Both the position numbers and the translations under genes were made by a program. A DNA stretch of 64,000 bases from Holtermannia corniformis (taxonomy: Eukaryota > Basidiomycota > Tremellomycetes > Holtermanniales): the NCBI GenBank assembly GCA_001599935.1, contig BCIJ01000034.1, forward strand, positions 47,676-111,675, written 5' to 3'. The notes under the pieces were generated by a model. The model did no database searches, had not been told where the DNA came from, and saw nothing but the letters and a program-made list of their open reading frames with translations. This document shows positions 21,984-34,811 of this stretch, one piece after another (within the stretch, counting starts at the first letter, position 1; each line of letters opens with the position of its first letter).

Positions 21984-24900
21984 ATGGCTCAGGCAGGGCA
22001 GCCGGTCGACGATGGCCTGATACACGTCGGTGCAATCCGCGTCGAAGACTCTCTCGAGTCGAATGGCCAAACACCCACCGAAATCGGGATCGCTCTCAAC
22101 GTCCTCGAGCATCCAGAGAGCGGGTTCCGTGTCAGCCGAATTCCCTCTTGGAACGGCCAGGGGAGCAGTGTGCATGTTGCTGTGGAGAAAAGTAGGCAAC
22201 TTGCACATGCTGCGCGGGCGAGGTCGCAGATCGAGACGGTCGTGAATGATGCTATCTCGAAACTGTTCGATAGCTTGCGGGACGGCGATGCTGGGGAGGG
22301 TCGTCTGATAGCAGGTCCAGAGGTTCGTGCGGATGTCTTCGTCGAACATGCTAACCGTATACAGATGAGAGACACAAGACGCCTCGATGGGATCTACAAA
22401 TCGCTCCCCTCACCCTTAATGACCCAACCTCATACCGAGCAGTCGTTGTCCGGGTCGGAGCGTCGTCTCTTCAACGATTGCGGTCATGGGGAAATACCTG
22501 GCCTTGAAAGCTCGCTATACTTGTACCAAAAGGTGAGCTCATTCGACGCAATCGCCAATTGCTCATCTGCTCAGCGCACACTTTCGCGAATGCTGAAAAA
22601 CGAGCTGTGTCCCGGTCAACTCATGGAGCCCGAATACCTCGTAATGCGAGAAAGCGTCACAGGAAAGCACCGCATCTACTATCTTGACACCAAGCGGTGG
22701 ATCTTTCGCCGAGAGCTTGACCACTATAACCTGCCTCGTGGCGGCATCCTGTGAGCGGGTTCTGTGCGAAGCAGCTCATGCTGACAAGTTATGAGCTGCG
22801 AGCAAATGGGCGTCGGCAAGACTGTGATCTGCCTCGCTTTGATTCTCGTGACCAAATCCCAGGTGGCGACGACGCCGTCCAGTCTGGACTTTGCCCCAGC
22901 GGTGACTGATTACTCGCTCAAACACTTTCCTTTCTCTGATGCCGCTCGCGTGCGACTAGCGCTCGCCTCTGCTGGCTTTCCGGTGCCGCCAACAGTCACC
23001 GTCGTGCCGTCTCTTGCGCAGCTCTGCTTGCACAGGATAGCATCGGCCAGCGTCGAGGCCTTCGATGACGGCGATATACCTGCGCACATCAAGGTCGGAT
23101 GTAGTGCTCTTGAGTTCCGTCAACACTACTTTGCATTTGACACTCGACCCCGGGTCCGCAACGTCACGCATCAACCGCCCCGGAAGGTCTACCTATCAAC
23201 GGCGACATTGGTCCTCGTGCCGAAGATGCTTCAACAGCAGTGGACAGCAGAGATTCGGAAACATCTCGAGTCAGGCGCGTTGAAAGTCCTGGTGGTTACG
23301 GGTAACAGGAACAAGCACCCGTTACCCGATGTCCTGGAGCTTCTCCGCTACGATGTAGGTAGATAGACGCCTTCTGTGATTGCAACTGATCCGGCATAGA
23401 TTGTCTTGATGACCCAAGAGCGTACGTCTAATGCAACGACGCCCTTTCACGGCGCTGAGTTCTCTAACAGGTTTGGCACTCGAGTCGAAAGAAGATTCGA
23501 GCCTGCTGTGTTTGCGCTGGAAGCGTGTCATCGTCGGTATGTGCAGTTGTCGCGCAGTTGGGTATGCGATGACGGCCGCGTAGACGAGGGGCATATCGCG
23601 CAGAATCGTACAACCTCGACCGTGGATTTTGTAAGCCAGCTCAGTACCGAGCGCCGGTGGATTGTCACTGGTAGTGAGTACCGTTGCCAGAGCACGCAGG
23701 TCGATCTGACAACGTCAGCGCCGACTCGTCACCTGCTGGGTCTAGACATTGCACCCAACGTCGTGATAGGCGACACGGGAGGAGTGGCTGCAACGCAGAC
23801 CTCGAACTCTGTCACAGTTCCGTCGCCAGTCGCGAAGCGCAGAAGACAACCAGCAACCGATAAGCGAAACGATGCCATCTCCAAGCTACCCGCGCGGTGG
23901 TCGCGAGAGGAGCTCGAAGATCTCACACGCTTAGGGAATCTATTTTGCTTTCTCGGGACAGAGCCATTCGCGACATCCCGGAACAAGTACAACAGCTACG
24001 TCATGAAGCCTCTGCGCACCGACCAGTTCGGTTCAGTGCAACGCCTACAAAGCATCATGCAGCCGCTCATGATCAGACATTTGTGAGTAGCAGCAAAAAA
24101 GGATATGATCTGACTGGTGCAGGTCGCGCGACATACGCGCTGAGATGCCATTACCTCCCCTCGAAGTGCATGCGCAGGGGCTTGCTTTCGATCACCTAGG
24201 CCGGATCACACACAACGTCCTCATTGCCTTGATTGTGGGCAATCTGATCACCAGTCAAGCCAAGGACGCCGACTACCTGCTTCACCCGAGAAACCTCGGC
24301 GACTTGCATCAAGCTATCAGCAACTTGCACCTCTCTTGCCTCTGGTTCACCAGTCAAAATATCGGGCATGAAAGTGCGATCGAGACGTTGGAAAAGTCGC
24401 TTCAAGACAAACCGTACACGCAAGAGGAGACGGACCAGCTACAGCGTGCGATCCACCACCTCAAGCTAGCGCGGGATGACCCACACTGGGCTCATTTGAT
24501 GCAGACGACTGTATCGGTAATCTTTGACGTTGCCGGTCTTCCTGAGCAAGTCTTTTCAGCCTACTCCGAGTGTCGAGTTCGGGGACAACAGGCGGCGAAT
24601 CCGTGCACGCACCCTAGTTCTCTCCTGGCAGCAGACGGTCTACTTCGCATCCGCAAGTCGGCTGCTGTGCGCGCCTCGGTCGAGGGCATAGCGGCAGATG
24701 CCATGGCTTTCTTCCGTGAGCGACGTAAATTTGATGTCCTGCAAGACGGTACACAAGACCTCCATCTGCATGGCGCTGGAAGCGACAAGCCTGCGGGTGA
24801 CGATCGGATACGCAAGACGGTCAAGAACTCCGCTTCGGCAGCCAAGGCAGCGATCAAAGAGCTCGGTGAGGGCGAGACAAGTGTAGCGGATGTGCTGGCC

Positions 24901-25834
24901 CCGGGAGACTCGCTGCAATATTCACCGCTGCCGCACACCATCGACGTCTGCGCGCGATCATCAAAGATCCATTGGATCATGCAAGATGTGCTCGAGCACG
25001 CCGATGACAAATACTTGATCTTTGGCGATCCCTGGGTCTTGGGCTACCTCACAGAGGCGATGGATCTCATACAGGCAAAGAGGTACGTGCTTGCGTCTCG
25101 TGACGGTCAAAGCTGACTGGTTCCAGTGTGTATGTCGGACCGTACATCTCACTGGAGGAAAAGCAGGAGGCGTTGGCGCTATTCGAGCTGCCGTCGTACC
25201 GTGCTTGTCTGCTCGATCTGCGACTGGCCGCACGCGGGCTGTACGTCGCTGCAGGATCCGAGCTTGATACCAGACTCATGTTCCGTAGCAACATTACCGC
25301 CGCAAATCGTGTCATCTTTATCGAGCCTGTATGGAAGCCAGACGTCGAGGCGCAGGCAATCAAGGTCCGCGCACATACGATTGCTTTTTCTGACTGACAA
25401 GGGCAGCGTGTGCACCGTATGGGTCAGACAAAGCCTGTCTTTGTCACCAAGCTATACATCAAAGGCACCTTCGAAGAGGATATGATCAAACGGAGCCAGG
25501 TCTCACCAGACGACCGTGAAGACCAATTCCAAATGTCCAGACTGATCGAGGTTCGTTTCCTAGCCGTGCGAGACTAAATCTGATGGCTTGTGAGAAACCT
25601 CGGTTTGTTGAAACGGAAGATCCACCACCGTTTGAGCCGATCAAGCTGGTGATGGGCGTTGACCGCGGCTCGTCATCGCTGCAATCACCCAGTATCCTCA
25701 CTCCTGCATCGCCGATTGCGCCATCAGACGTTGACATTCATCCTGCTGTCGAGGCTACGACCACTAGGCCGTCCAAGCGTCGAAGGCTAGCTTTTGCTCT
25801 GTCAGGCGACGAGGGTGTCCAAGACGGTCCCTGA
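21984..25834 (+). CDS. SNF2-family DNA-dependent ATPase
   Basis: ATG 21984 (MAQAGQPVDDGLIHVGAIRV). At least nine short introns. ATPase motifs in order: Walker A in CEQMGVGKTVICLALILV, ATLVLVPKMLQQQW (Ia), VIVDEGHIAQN (motif II, DEGH), RRWIVTAPTRHLLG (motif III, where TGTP is usual), MQPLMIRHLSRDI, a spacer of about 300 residues, then ARGLYVAAGSE, AANRVIFIEPVWKPDVEAQA and RVHRMGQTKPV (motif VI). The large insert between the lobes and the DEGH box resemble the Rad5/SHPRH branch. No RING finger was found in the insert. It probably remodels chromatin or acts in repair. Confidence 0.8.
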
Positions 25835-25947
25835 TCAGCGTTGGGTGTCTCTCACAGGTAAGGTTATATGTTGTACAGCCATACGATTGTTGTGATGTGT
25901 ATACGTGCGTCATGTCTCGTCTATCGTACAGTGCCTCCCGTCCGAAC

Positions 25948-26643
25948 CTAGTGGTCGTGCACTTGCGGCTTGTCCTTTTCCTTCTCCCATTGCGCCGGGG
26001 TGTATGTCTTCTGCCCAGCGTGTCAGATCTGTACCGTGAACGTCGAGCGACCCAGCTCACTTGTGAGAATGCGTGCAGGGCTGCAATCTCCTCTTGCAGA
26101 ATTGAATTGACTGAGTGATGTTAGCTGGTATTCCAGACACAAGACGTGCGTGATCATTCCAGGTTTTCAAGTGGTAGACAGAGATCGATCCACGATCCAA
26201 GTGCAGATTGAAGCTGCACGAGTATATCAATGCGACGACCTCTCTGCAGCTGGCTCACGATCCATGTACGAGCGGCGGCCAAGGGATAAAGAAGCAGCAT
26301 GTGTCCAGACTGTATTGTCAAGACTGTAATTGTCCAGAGCGCACCCCAGAGTGGGCTACGCTAGGCAGGCCCTTATCAGATATGGCCTCGCAACCTGCAG
26401 CCCTCACCAACCGAGTCGACTTACCAAGCTTATGTCTTGCAAGCGTCATCTTGCCCTGGAACCCGGGTGATACCAGCACGATCGCAAATGAGCCGCCGCA
26501 GTTGCCCGAAGTATCTTGGATATCCTTTGCCCGTTTAGCTCAACAGTCGGTGTCTCTGTTAGGGGTAGCCAACTCACAAAGTACGTCACGTCCATGGCGG
26601 CCCTCAGCTTGGCTTCTATCCGCTTGTCTATGGGTTCTGCCAT
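25948..26643 (-). CDS. BolA-family protein (BolA2/Fra2 type)
   Basis: Four exons from ATG 26643: 26643-26578, 26524-26425, 26110-26061, 26010-25948. The product begins [20 protein letters not shown] and contains the BolA core [20 protein letters not shown], then [29 protein letters not shown]. The conserved Cys in GNCGGSF and the ARH motif are the ligands used with monothiol glutaredoxins to hold a 2Fe-2S cluster in cytosolic iron signalling. The second intron is 314 nt, six times the local norm. Head-to-head with riboflavin synthase. Confidence 0.85.
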
Positions 26644-26781
26644 GGTGCTTGATGGTGATTGACGTCGAGTGGTGAAATCGAGCACGACGGCATCAGTCAG
26701 CACGGGCATGCGGCAAAAGTCCGTGCTGCTGAGACCGGGCGTCACTGACTTTCGCTCTCGCATCACCACCCAGCAGCAATC
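26644..26781. promoter_or_regulatory. 138-bp divergent promoter, BolA / RIB5
   Basis: Only 138 bp separate the two start codons, so both promoters overlap. No known iron- or flavin-responsive motif was identified. Confidence 0.45.
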
Positions 26782-27644
26782 ATGTTCACCGGGCTAGTAC
26801 GTGACCCAGTCTTCTCCAGCTACACATAAGTTGGCTGACCCAGCTTAGGTCGAACACACGGCGCTCCTGACGTCGTTGACCCCGCAGTCGTCCTCCTCAG
26901 GCTTCACATTCACGTTTTCCGAAGCAGCCCCGATCCTCGGCGACTGTCATATTGGCGACTCGATCGCAGTCAATGGTGCATGCTTGACCGTGACAGAGTT
27001 TGGCGAGGACTGGTTCAAAGTCGGGTTGGCGCCGGAGACGCTCGCGCGGACAAACTTGGGTGAGTGCGGCGGTTGGTAGACTGTGTAGCTACCATGCTGT
27101 GCGAGGGATCATAGGCTGATGGTTACTCAGGCGAGATGAAGGTCGGCGACAGGGCGAACTGTGAACGGGCCATGGCGGCGCATACGCGGTTCGGTGGGCA
27201 TTTCGTCCAAGTCAGTGTAGGCTATGACACTGCCCGCTGCCCACATATCTACTCGGTAAGATTGGCTAACACTTGCTCATCTAGGGTCACGTCGACGGTA
27301 CTGCCAAGATCATTGACAAAACCTTCGACGGCAACTCGATCCGCTACACCTTTCAGCTTCCCAACCCCTCGCTACTCCCTTACCTGATTGAGAAAGGCTA
27401 CGTGACACTCGACGGCACCTCGTTGACGCTTACGGCCGTCTCTGACGCCGAGCGCTCCTTTTCCATCATGCTGATCGAGCACTCGCAAAGTATCGTGACG
27501 CTCAGTGGCAAGCAGGTGGGAGAGACGGTGAATGTCGAAGTGGATTGTGTGGGCAAGTATCTGCTCAAGGGGATGGGTGAGGGCGGGGTCGAAGCTCTGG
27601 TGGAGAGACTGGTAGAGAGGAAGCTCAAGGAGCGAGGGCTGTAG
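26782..27644 (+). CDS. RIB5: riboflavin synthase
   Basis: Exons 26782-26796 (15 nt: MFTGL), 26849-27059, 27131-27210, 27285-27644; introns 52, 71 and 74 nt. The MFTG(L)VE start, GDSIAVNGACLTV, FKVGLAPETLARTNLG, RAMAAHTRFGGHFVQGHVDG and the repeated second lobe YVTLDGTSLTLTAV are the two lumazine-binding repeats of the enzyme. It dismutates two 6,7-dimethyl-8-ribityllumazine molecules to riboflavin, the last step of the pathway. The length is normal (about 220 aa). Confidence 0.93.
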
Positions 27645-28480
27645 GATGACTGTGCTTATGGTCGGCGTGGTCTCCGCACATGCACATGCGTCACTATGGA
27701 AGGCAGTCATTGATCGCTCTACAGCTTGCACTCTGCGATACTGTTCGGAAGTCCCTTTCGTGTTGCTCGGGGTGAGATACAGATACTGTTTCTGTACGCG
27801 CTCCGATTGCGAATGATATCAGCCGACGCGTGTACCCATGGGTGGGTCGTTAACACAGTCTCTAACATCTGTACACACGCCGCTTTCACGCGCTGCAGTG
27901 GCCGTCCAGCTGCTGCATCGCCCGCCGACCTCGGCTCCGCGCGCGCGCCTGATGCTCCGTGATCGGACGGATCAAGGCACGGCCAGAACCCGACGGCTGG
28001 TTGGACAGTTTGCATGAGAATTGGCCCAAGCCAGCTTAGCACCTGCGATCGGCGGCTGAACACCCAGCCCTACCCAGCTACTGCAGAGTTGTTCCCGACT
28101 GTCCAACGTTGCCCGTCGAGGGGCCAAGAGTGCAAGAGGACTCTGAGGAGTTGGTTGTGCCACTGAACTGTATCTGCCGAATCGGGGAGCGTGCACGAAC
28201 CGGTTGTGTCAGAGCGAGCCGAGCCAGGCCATCCACCTCCGCGCGGCAGAGAAGCCCGGCGACGGCGCTCGCACAGACAAAGGAGTGCAACCACAACCTA
28301 GGCAGCGAGCGGGGACGATCTGCCCGTGAGGGATCGACAGTTCCCACAGCACACAACATCCAAGCATTCACGTAACGGAAGTTCAGGTTGCGACCCTTTA
28401 CCCTTGGTGGATTCTCCCGGGCCCTGCGCTGTCTTTTCCCCTGAGACTCGCTTCGAGTGCTCAGCTTCGCTCGGATCAGG
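27645..28480. other. gene-free stretch upstream of mannosyltransferase
   Basis: Short ORFs on both strands carry no motif. It probably contains the promoter and 5' UTR of the gene starting at 28481. Confidence 0.45.
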
Positions 28481-30607
28481 ATGCCGCCTCGCATCAATAC
28501 CGACGTCGGAGCCTACCAGGCGTTGCCTGCAACCCCGACCCAGATAGGTTCACCCGCACCGGCGTATACTCCAGGCCCGAGCTCGCCACCGCCGTCGAGG
28601 AAACCGTCTGCGCGCAAGATGCGGATCCCTTCATGGCGGGCCGTACTCTCGCTGCGGCCATACCAGCACCTGCTCGGCCTGCTCGCCATCCTGCTGATCG
28701 CACTGCCGATTCTCGAGTTCTCTAGCGGGAGCACAAACGGCATCGTCTCGTCTTCAGCGTCCAAGGTGTTCTCAAAATTGGGACTGTCCTACACAATGTA
28801 CGACTCGCCCGCCTCGGGCTTAATCACCGTCCAGACGGCTGGAGGACACCCAACGCTGCCTTTGACGCTCTCAGCGCGGCTCACAAACTTGCTGGCAAGG
28901 CCCGCACTCGACCAGTGGGAGATGGAGCTCTTAAACCGACATCAATGTCCGTTTTACACGTACTCTCGCAACACGTACTTTTTCCACGGGGACAAGCCGG
29001 ACCAGTGGGAAAAGCTGGGGCGGGATGATGTCAGGCGGTACAGGAGCAAGATGGTCGATGCACTGCGGGACCTTGAGCGGGACGGCACTCCGCTCGTATG
29101 GGAAAAGGGCATGCTTGGACCCGAGGGCGTCAAGCGCGGGCTGATTTTTACGGGTGGCGGCGGGGTGAGTGCTGCTTCGTGCACCCGTTGGAGCGCCTTC
29201 ATCTGCTATTAAAGTACCCAAGCTGACTTGTCGCAGAAAACGCTCAAGCGCCTGCGACTGAACCTGCACATGCTCCGCAATGTTCTTGGCTGTACTCTCC
29301 CTATCGAACTGTACCACTTCCCCGACGAGATGCAGGAGCAGGATATCCGAGACGAACTCGAGACGGACTATGGGATTCAGCTCAAGCAGGTGGGTGGTGT
29401 GCTCCGCGAAAAGAATGGTAGGTGCTTATACAGCACAGCTCGATGGCAAGCGGCCCGATGGGAAGAACTGGCGTGAGTAATGTTTACATTAACAGCGGAG
29501 GTGCTGAGACCCGGCAGATATCAAGAATGCTGCGTTTGTGCAGTCCGAGTTTACAGAATTCATCTACATGGACAGCGTGCGTTTGATCTTATGTGCGTCA
29601 CACGACAGGCACTGAGCATATACAGGACAACATTCCACTGCGCGACCCTGCCGAGCTGTTTGAAGGGCTCGAATACACGCATTCGGGTAGCGTGTTCTGG
29701 CCTGATCTCTACAAGGACCACCGTGCGTCATCGCGGGCTCTGACTGGGTCATCTGACGCTCCTCGTAGCGGACAATGCAATCTGGCGTGTACTCGGCAAG
29801 CCGTGCGCAGACGACCACTGGCCCGCCGAAGCCGGTGCGTCTCGCCCTGTCTGGCCTTACGTAGCGCTAACACCCCGCAGGCCAAGTCGTGTTCGACAAG
29901 CGCGGCAACAACGGCCTCAACCTCGCCGTCCTCCATCTTGCCAACCACATGATGACCAACCCAGACATGTATGGCCACCTAGGCTACGGCGACAAGGACA
30001 CGTTCAGGTTCGCGTTCTACGCACTTGATCTGCCGTATCAGCAGGCGCCCAAGATCTTTGCGACCGCTGGAGGGTATCAGACGCAGAATGGCGAGGACTC
30101 GTCCGAGTTTTGTGGGCATTCGAGTAAGTCTCTTTGGCAGTGGCGGGGTTATTCTACCCTGGATTCTGGTAGACTGGCCTTGTAGCTGTGCCATACTGGC
30201 TTGGAGCTGACCCTACAGTGGTTCAATGGGGTCTCACCCCTCCTTCGGAACGCAACAACCCAGACTACCACCCACCGGCCGCGTTCCTGCACACCATCCT
30301 CGCAAAGCACCGCTACAACCTACAAGCCGACAAGCTGTTCTCCCACATCCGGCGCCCACGCCTCGACGGCATCATGGAGCCCACACTCGTTCGTACGCTG
30401 TACGAGTTCACTGGCGACTGTTTCGCCATCACCCTCAAAGGCCCCGACGGGCTACCAGGCAGTGAAAACTCGATGCTGGACGGTCAAGGCGTGATCATGG
30501 CGCAGATGCCGGACGTGCTGGGACAGGATCAGGGTGAACAGGTCTGGGACGATTTGAAGGCTCTGAGTGAAGTGTTTGTCAAGATCAACGTTCCTGGCGA
30601 TCGCTAG
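28481..30607 (+). CDS. Mnn2/Mnn5-type alpha-1,2-mannosyltransferase (GT71)
   Basis: ATG 28481. A Pro/Ser-rich cytosolic tail is followed by a signal anchor (LLGLLAILLIALPILEF), a Golgi type II layout. The catalytic part shows KRGLIFTGGGGKTLKRLRLN, LGCTLPIELYHFPDEM, the metal site EFIYMDSDNIPLRDP, HSGSVFWPDLYKDH, GQVVFDKRGNNGLNLAVLHLA, YGDKDTFRFAFYAL and FCGHSMVQWG. These are the ordered motifs of fungal GT71 enzymes that add side-chain mannose to wall mannan. About six introns; the intron after CGHS is 95 nt, with a second possible acceptor 33 nt upstream that would insert 11 residues. Confidence 0.87.
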
Positions 30608-31048
30608 GGTGCTGGGCTGCTTGGATTTTGGGTTCTGAGGGCGGATACGGACGATCAGTAACTGTTGTTATAACTATGCACACTGCCTGTGCTTCTGTAC
30701 AGTCGATTGATGTGACGCGCAGGAATGTTTGACGAATGCAATTCTGGGTCCAGAGCGGAGAGTGTCAACAAACCGCGCGACTGACTTGTTGCAGCCTGAA
30801 ACGGCGGCTTCGACCAGCCTCTTGTATGCTCGGATCGGCGAGTGCAGTGCGCCAGTACAGCAGGGAGACAGACAGAGCTCGTAAAGGGGGTCTGCAACGC
30901 CCAGATCGGCAGAAGGAGTGGGTACGGTACATACCTCCTGTCGATGTCGCCACCAGTGCTGACTTTGACTCCAGCTCTGCGTTCCTACACAGCAGCCTGA
31001 CAGTACCCGCCAGGCAATCTTGAGCTGTACAGTGGCCTTGCGGCAGCC
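30608..31048. other. intergenic
   Basis: No gene seen in 441 bp; 3' flank of the mannosyltransferase and promoter of the next gene. Confidence 0.45.
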
Positions 31049-33121
31049 ATGAGCCGCCCAATGACACCCCACGACCCCCTGTCTCCACCTCGTCGCCATT
31101 CCCAGTCCTTTCACCCATACATGATCCATTCCACCTCTTCGTCCCTCCTCACGCGATCAAACTCGAGCCCCACGCAGCCTTTAGACTCGTATGCTCGCCA
31201 TCGACCGTCGCGCAGCATGAGCAGCCTTTCGGCACAGCTGCCTAGTGGATCAGAGGGGGAAGCCGAGGATAGGAGACGGAGCTTGGAGAGTCCCCGACCA
31301 GGATTGATCAAGCGCTCGGGCACGCTGCCAGTGTTTCCGCCTAGTCCGAGTGAAGCCAAGAGGGAGGTCGTGCTTCCTGTGAGTGACTTGATTGACGGGT
31401 AGCATGGGCTGACATGAGCAGGCAAACCCAAAGCAGTGGACCCGTGGGTGCTATGTTCCGCATGAGATGGTTTGATGCTGACCGTCTTGCTCAGCCTCCG
31501 AGCTTGCAACATACCTCAAGCATACTCTCACAACAGGCGGCGAGGACGGCACGGGCCATACCCTACCGTCCGTGCTGGTTGAGGACATCCGTAGCTGGGT
31601 CCTCCGGCAACAGATCAACGGCCGCACGTTTCTGCGAGGTGGAGATCAAGGCTGGGGGTATGTCTGTACCCCGACTCGCGACCTTGACTGACGTCGAACA
31701 CTAGCAACGCACAACGCCCGCCTCCTTTCCTGCCTTTGCTGCTCTCGCTCTCTCGCAAACTACGCCGTGCATCGCTTCAGCGCCGCATACTGTCTCATCG
31801 CGAACCGTCATTGCCATCCTCTGTCAGTTCGGCAGAAGGCAACACACCCGCTCTCGACCCTACTCCATACGAGCTCAATCACCGCTCGTCGGTTCTCTTT
31901 GAGGAATCCGAGGGGTCATCAGATGACGACTTTGATGATGACGACGACGACCGGGTCGTTGGAGTCAAGAAACTCGTGCAAGACTTTGACATGCGGGGAT
32001 CAGCTAGCGAAGCGAGCGGCGACGAGGACCGAGAGACCGGACGGCATGCGGTGGTAGGTGGATGGACGCGCCCGGCCGGGTTGGCGACTCGTCGGCGAAA
32101 AGACTCGAGTCTGAGTGCTGGTGGCTTGGCAGACGCCGAGATGAGCCCAAAGCTGGATACCGTTGCGACCTGTGCGCTTCCGCTGAGCGTGGCCGGCGGA
32201 CACCAGCGGCGGGTGGACGTCAATGTCGCCACGTCTACAATCGTGGTTGGCGACAACACTAGCCCGCCACCTCCATACGCCTCACCGAACCCAAACGAGG
32301 CACACGCTTCCCCTGTTCGCGCTCCAGCGAACCCGCAGATGCTGAGCGTCGAGTCGCCAGCGCAGCACCGATCTCGCGACGACCAGTCTGCCACACCGAC
32401 ACCTCCGCGACCAAAATCCATTGCAGGTCAGCCGTCGACCGGCTCTATGACTCCCTCGTCCATCCCTCTCCCCGGTGACAGTCCACACATGTCGCACATG
32501 CAGACGCATCAGCAATATGGTTCAAATCCTTATGCTGCCCTTCGGCGGTCCACTTCATCGTCTGCGCCGGGCGAAGGACCGAGGTTGCCCTCTGTGGCTG
32601 TGCGCGAGAATGCGGCCAAAGTGCATCGCACCAGCGGTGGATCTGATGACTCGGAAGACGAAAGGAGGCTGTCGACGCCGTCAAAGGGCGCACAGGCTTG
32701 GGAGATGGGACCAACTGGAGCCAATGAGGGGGATTCGCGCTGGACGACCGCACGTCGCGTCACGCTTCGTCCGAATCCTGCCAAAGGACTGTTCGAGGCA
32801 GCCGAGCCGACGTCGCCAGACGCTGTACCGTCGCGCGCTGGGACAATGACCAAGCGCGAGCGCAAGGCGCGGGAGGACATGGAGCGCAAGATGGGCTTGT
32901 TGCTTGATCGGGTCCGAGAGCTCGAGGACCGCCTCGGCAGTGCTGAAGACGACAAGGTCATTAGCAGACCGACCTCGATCTTGGATCACCTGGGACTTGG
33001 GCTGGGCCCGAACGGTGATGGCCTGCCATCAAGGATCTCGGGTCTGCCAGCGTACCTGTTCTTTGTTGGCCTGGGCGTTGGCGTCGTGGTAATGAAGGTA
33101 CTCCTTGGAAGGAGGAGGTGA
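31049..33121 (+). CDS. SAM-like domain protein with C-terminal membrane anchor
   Basis: First exon 31049-31378, then three short introns with GTGAGT, GTGGGT and GTATGT donors, leading into the long last exon. After a Ser/Pro-rich start comes a helical block, QWTPSELATYLKHTLTTGG...LVEDIRSWVLRQQINGRTFLRG, which reads like a SAM domain (W..E.....L.......I....I.G..FL). An acidic run (SDDDFDDDDDDR), a long disordered region, a coiled coil (REDMERKMGLLLDRVRELED) and a final hydrophobic helix (LPAYLFFVGLGVGVVVMKVL) ending in GRRR follow. This is a tail-anchored adaptor layout, probably at ER or mitochondrial membrane. The function is unknown. Confidence 0.75.
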
Positions 33122-33232
33122 TCTTGATAGTGTGCATCCCTAGTTGTCTATAGCAGTAACGACAGTCATGACATTACGACTTGTGCTTGTCGGGATGCTT
33201 TCCCGCACGTGGCCGGCCGGACATGCCAGCAC

Positions 33233-34746
33233 ATGATCGCCTTCAAGTTGCTACGGATCTACCGACCGACGGCGACACTCTGCACCATGACACTACTCCC
33301 CATCCTTGATGCGGTCGACAACTTTCCCGAATACCACTCGGCCTACCCTACCCGTGGTCCGTCAGCCGTAGGCTCATTCACAACCGAGCGGTACATCCCT
33401 TTCCATCTCACGTTTGCCGACTTTCAAGCAAACCTCGAACCGGTCGGCTTGCTCCGTGAACAGATCTGGAAGCTGATAGAGCAAGATGATGCCGCCAACG
33501 CATTCAGCCTGTATCGTGAGGAACGCCCGGACGGTGATGGTGAAGCGACGCTAGAGGCCGTTGCCTGCTTCTTCTCGGACGAGGTGGTCAAGAAGGGCGG
33601 GCCGGGCATGTCGGCTGCTGTGGCTGAGCTCGCCGGGAACTGGCGATCGTCCGGTCGGTTCGACTGCTTGAAGGGTACGCGTACTTGCTCTGTTCAAGGT
33701 CCGTGCTGACCGTGCTCAGGCTGGCGAAACGAACGATATGCCGTCTTTGCGTCGGCTCGATCAACAGCGTTCACCTCGCCAAGGGAACAGACGAGCACAG
33801 ATTATCCGTTCAAGAACCGAGCGTTCTCGCTCGAACGGGCCGCATGCGCTCTGTTCGGCATCGTGACGTATGGAGTTCACCTGACTTGTAGGTTTGGGTC
33901 AGTGCGTCCCGTTTGGACTCTGACGAGACCATCAGTGTATGAAGGAGCTGGAAAAGATTTGAAGCTATGGATTGCTCGGCGAAGCAAGACCAAGCCGACG
34001 TAGGTTTGCTCCGAGGAACAATCCTGGTACTGACCTACGCTTCAGATGGCCGGGTTTGCTAGACAACGTGAGCGAGGGGTAGATGGCTAAGCGAGCATAC
34101 TGACAGCGTCTTGAGTCTGTTGGTGGCGGCATCCCATCGGGCATGGCCCCGTTTGAGACCCTTGTCAAGGAGTGCGACGAAGAGGCTAGCTTGCCAGAAG
34201 CGCTTGTGCGCGAGAAAGCGCGGTATGTAGACTTGGGACCGTGAGGTGTGCAGGCATCGCTGATCAATCGCTAGAGCGACAGGCACCATGACCTACTTTT
34301 ACCAGACTGATGATGGTTTCCTTCAACCCGGTGAGCTAGAGTGACCTTGGTCGGGCTGGATGCTGACAGAGCAACCCAGAGGTTCAGTACGTCCTGTCTT
34401 GGAGACCGACATTGGCCTGACACCGACAGATACGTCTATGATCTCCAGCTGCCTTCTGCTGGGTCTCTCGACCACGTCCGACCTCGTCCCCACGATGACG
34501 AGGTCGAGTCGTTCACGGTACGCTCCCACCAAGTCTCACGAGGCTATGGCTGACGATCCGTTGCAGCTGATGGACGTGCCCGAGGTCCTCCAGTACCTAC
34601 GTTCTGGCGAGTTCAAGCCCAACTGCGGACTGATCATTGTCGATTTTTTGATCCGCCACGGCATCGTGACGGCCGAGACGGAGCCCGACCTGGTCGAAAT
34701 TGCCGTACGAAGCCATCGCCGGCTCGGCCTGGCCGTCGCCAAGTAG
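33233..34746 (+). CDS. Nudix hydrolase, DUF4743 family (YJR142W-like)
   Basis: Seven exons or so, ending at TAG 34746. The start is ATG 33233 (MIAFKLLRIYRPTATL) or the next one at 33287. The DUF4743 N-terminal region includes RYIPFHLTFADFQANLEPVG and RNERYAVFASARSTAFT...ERAACALFGIVTYGVHLT. The Nudix box is GGGIPSGMAPFETLVKECDE then EAS; its KECDEEA replaces the usual REUXEE but keeps the Glu ligands. MTYFYQTDDGFLQPEVQYVLE and GLIIVDFLIRHGIV follow. Yeast and plant relatives clear damaged thiamine diphosphate; that activity is inferred here. Confidence 0.83.
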
Positions 34747-34811
34747 AAAGGCAACACACATGCATGATACAACAATCACCTACAACGTGTATATGTTCAA
34801 CACCCTAAGAT

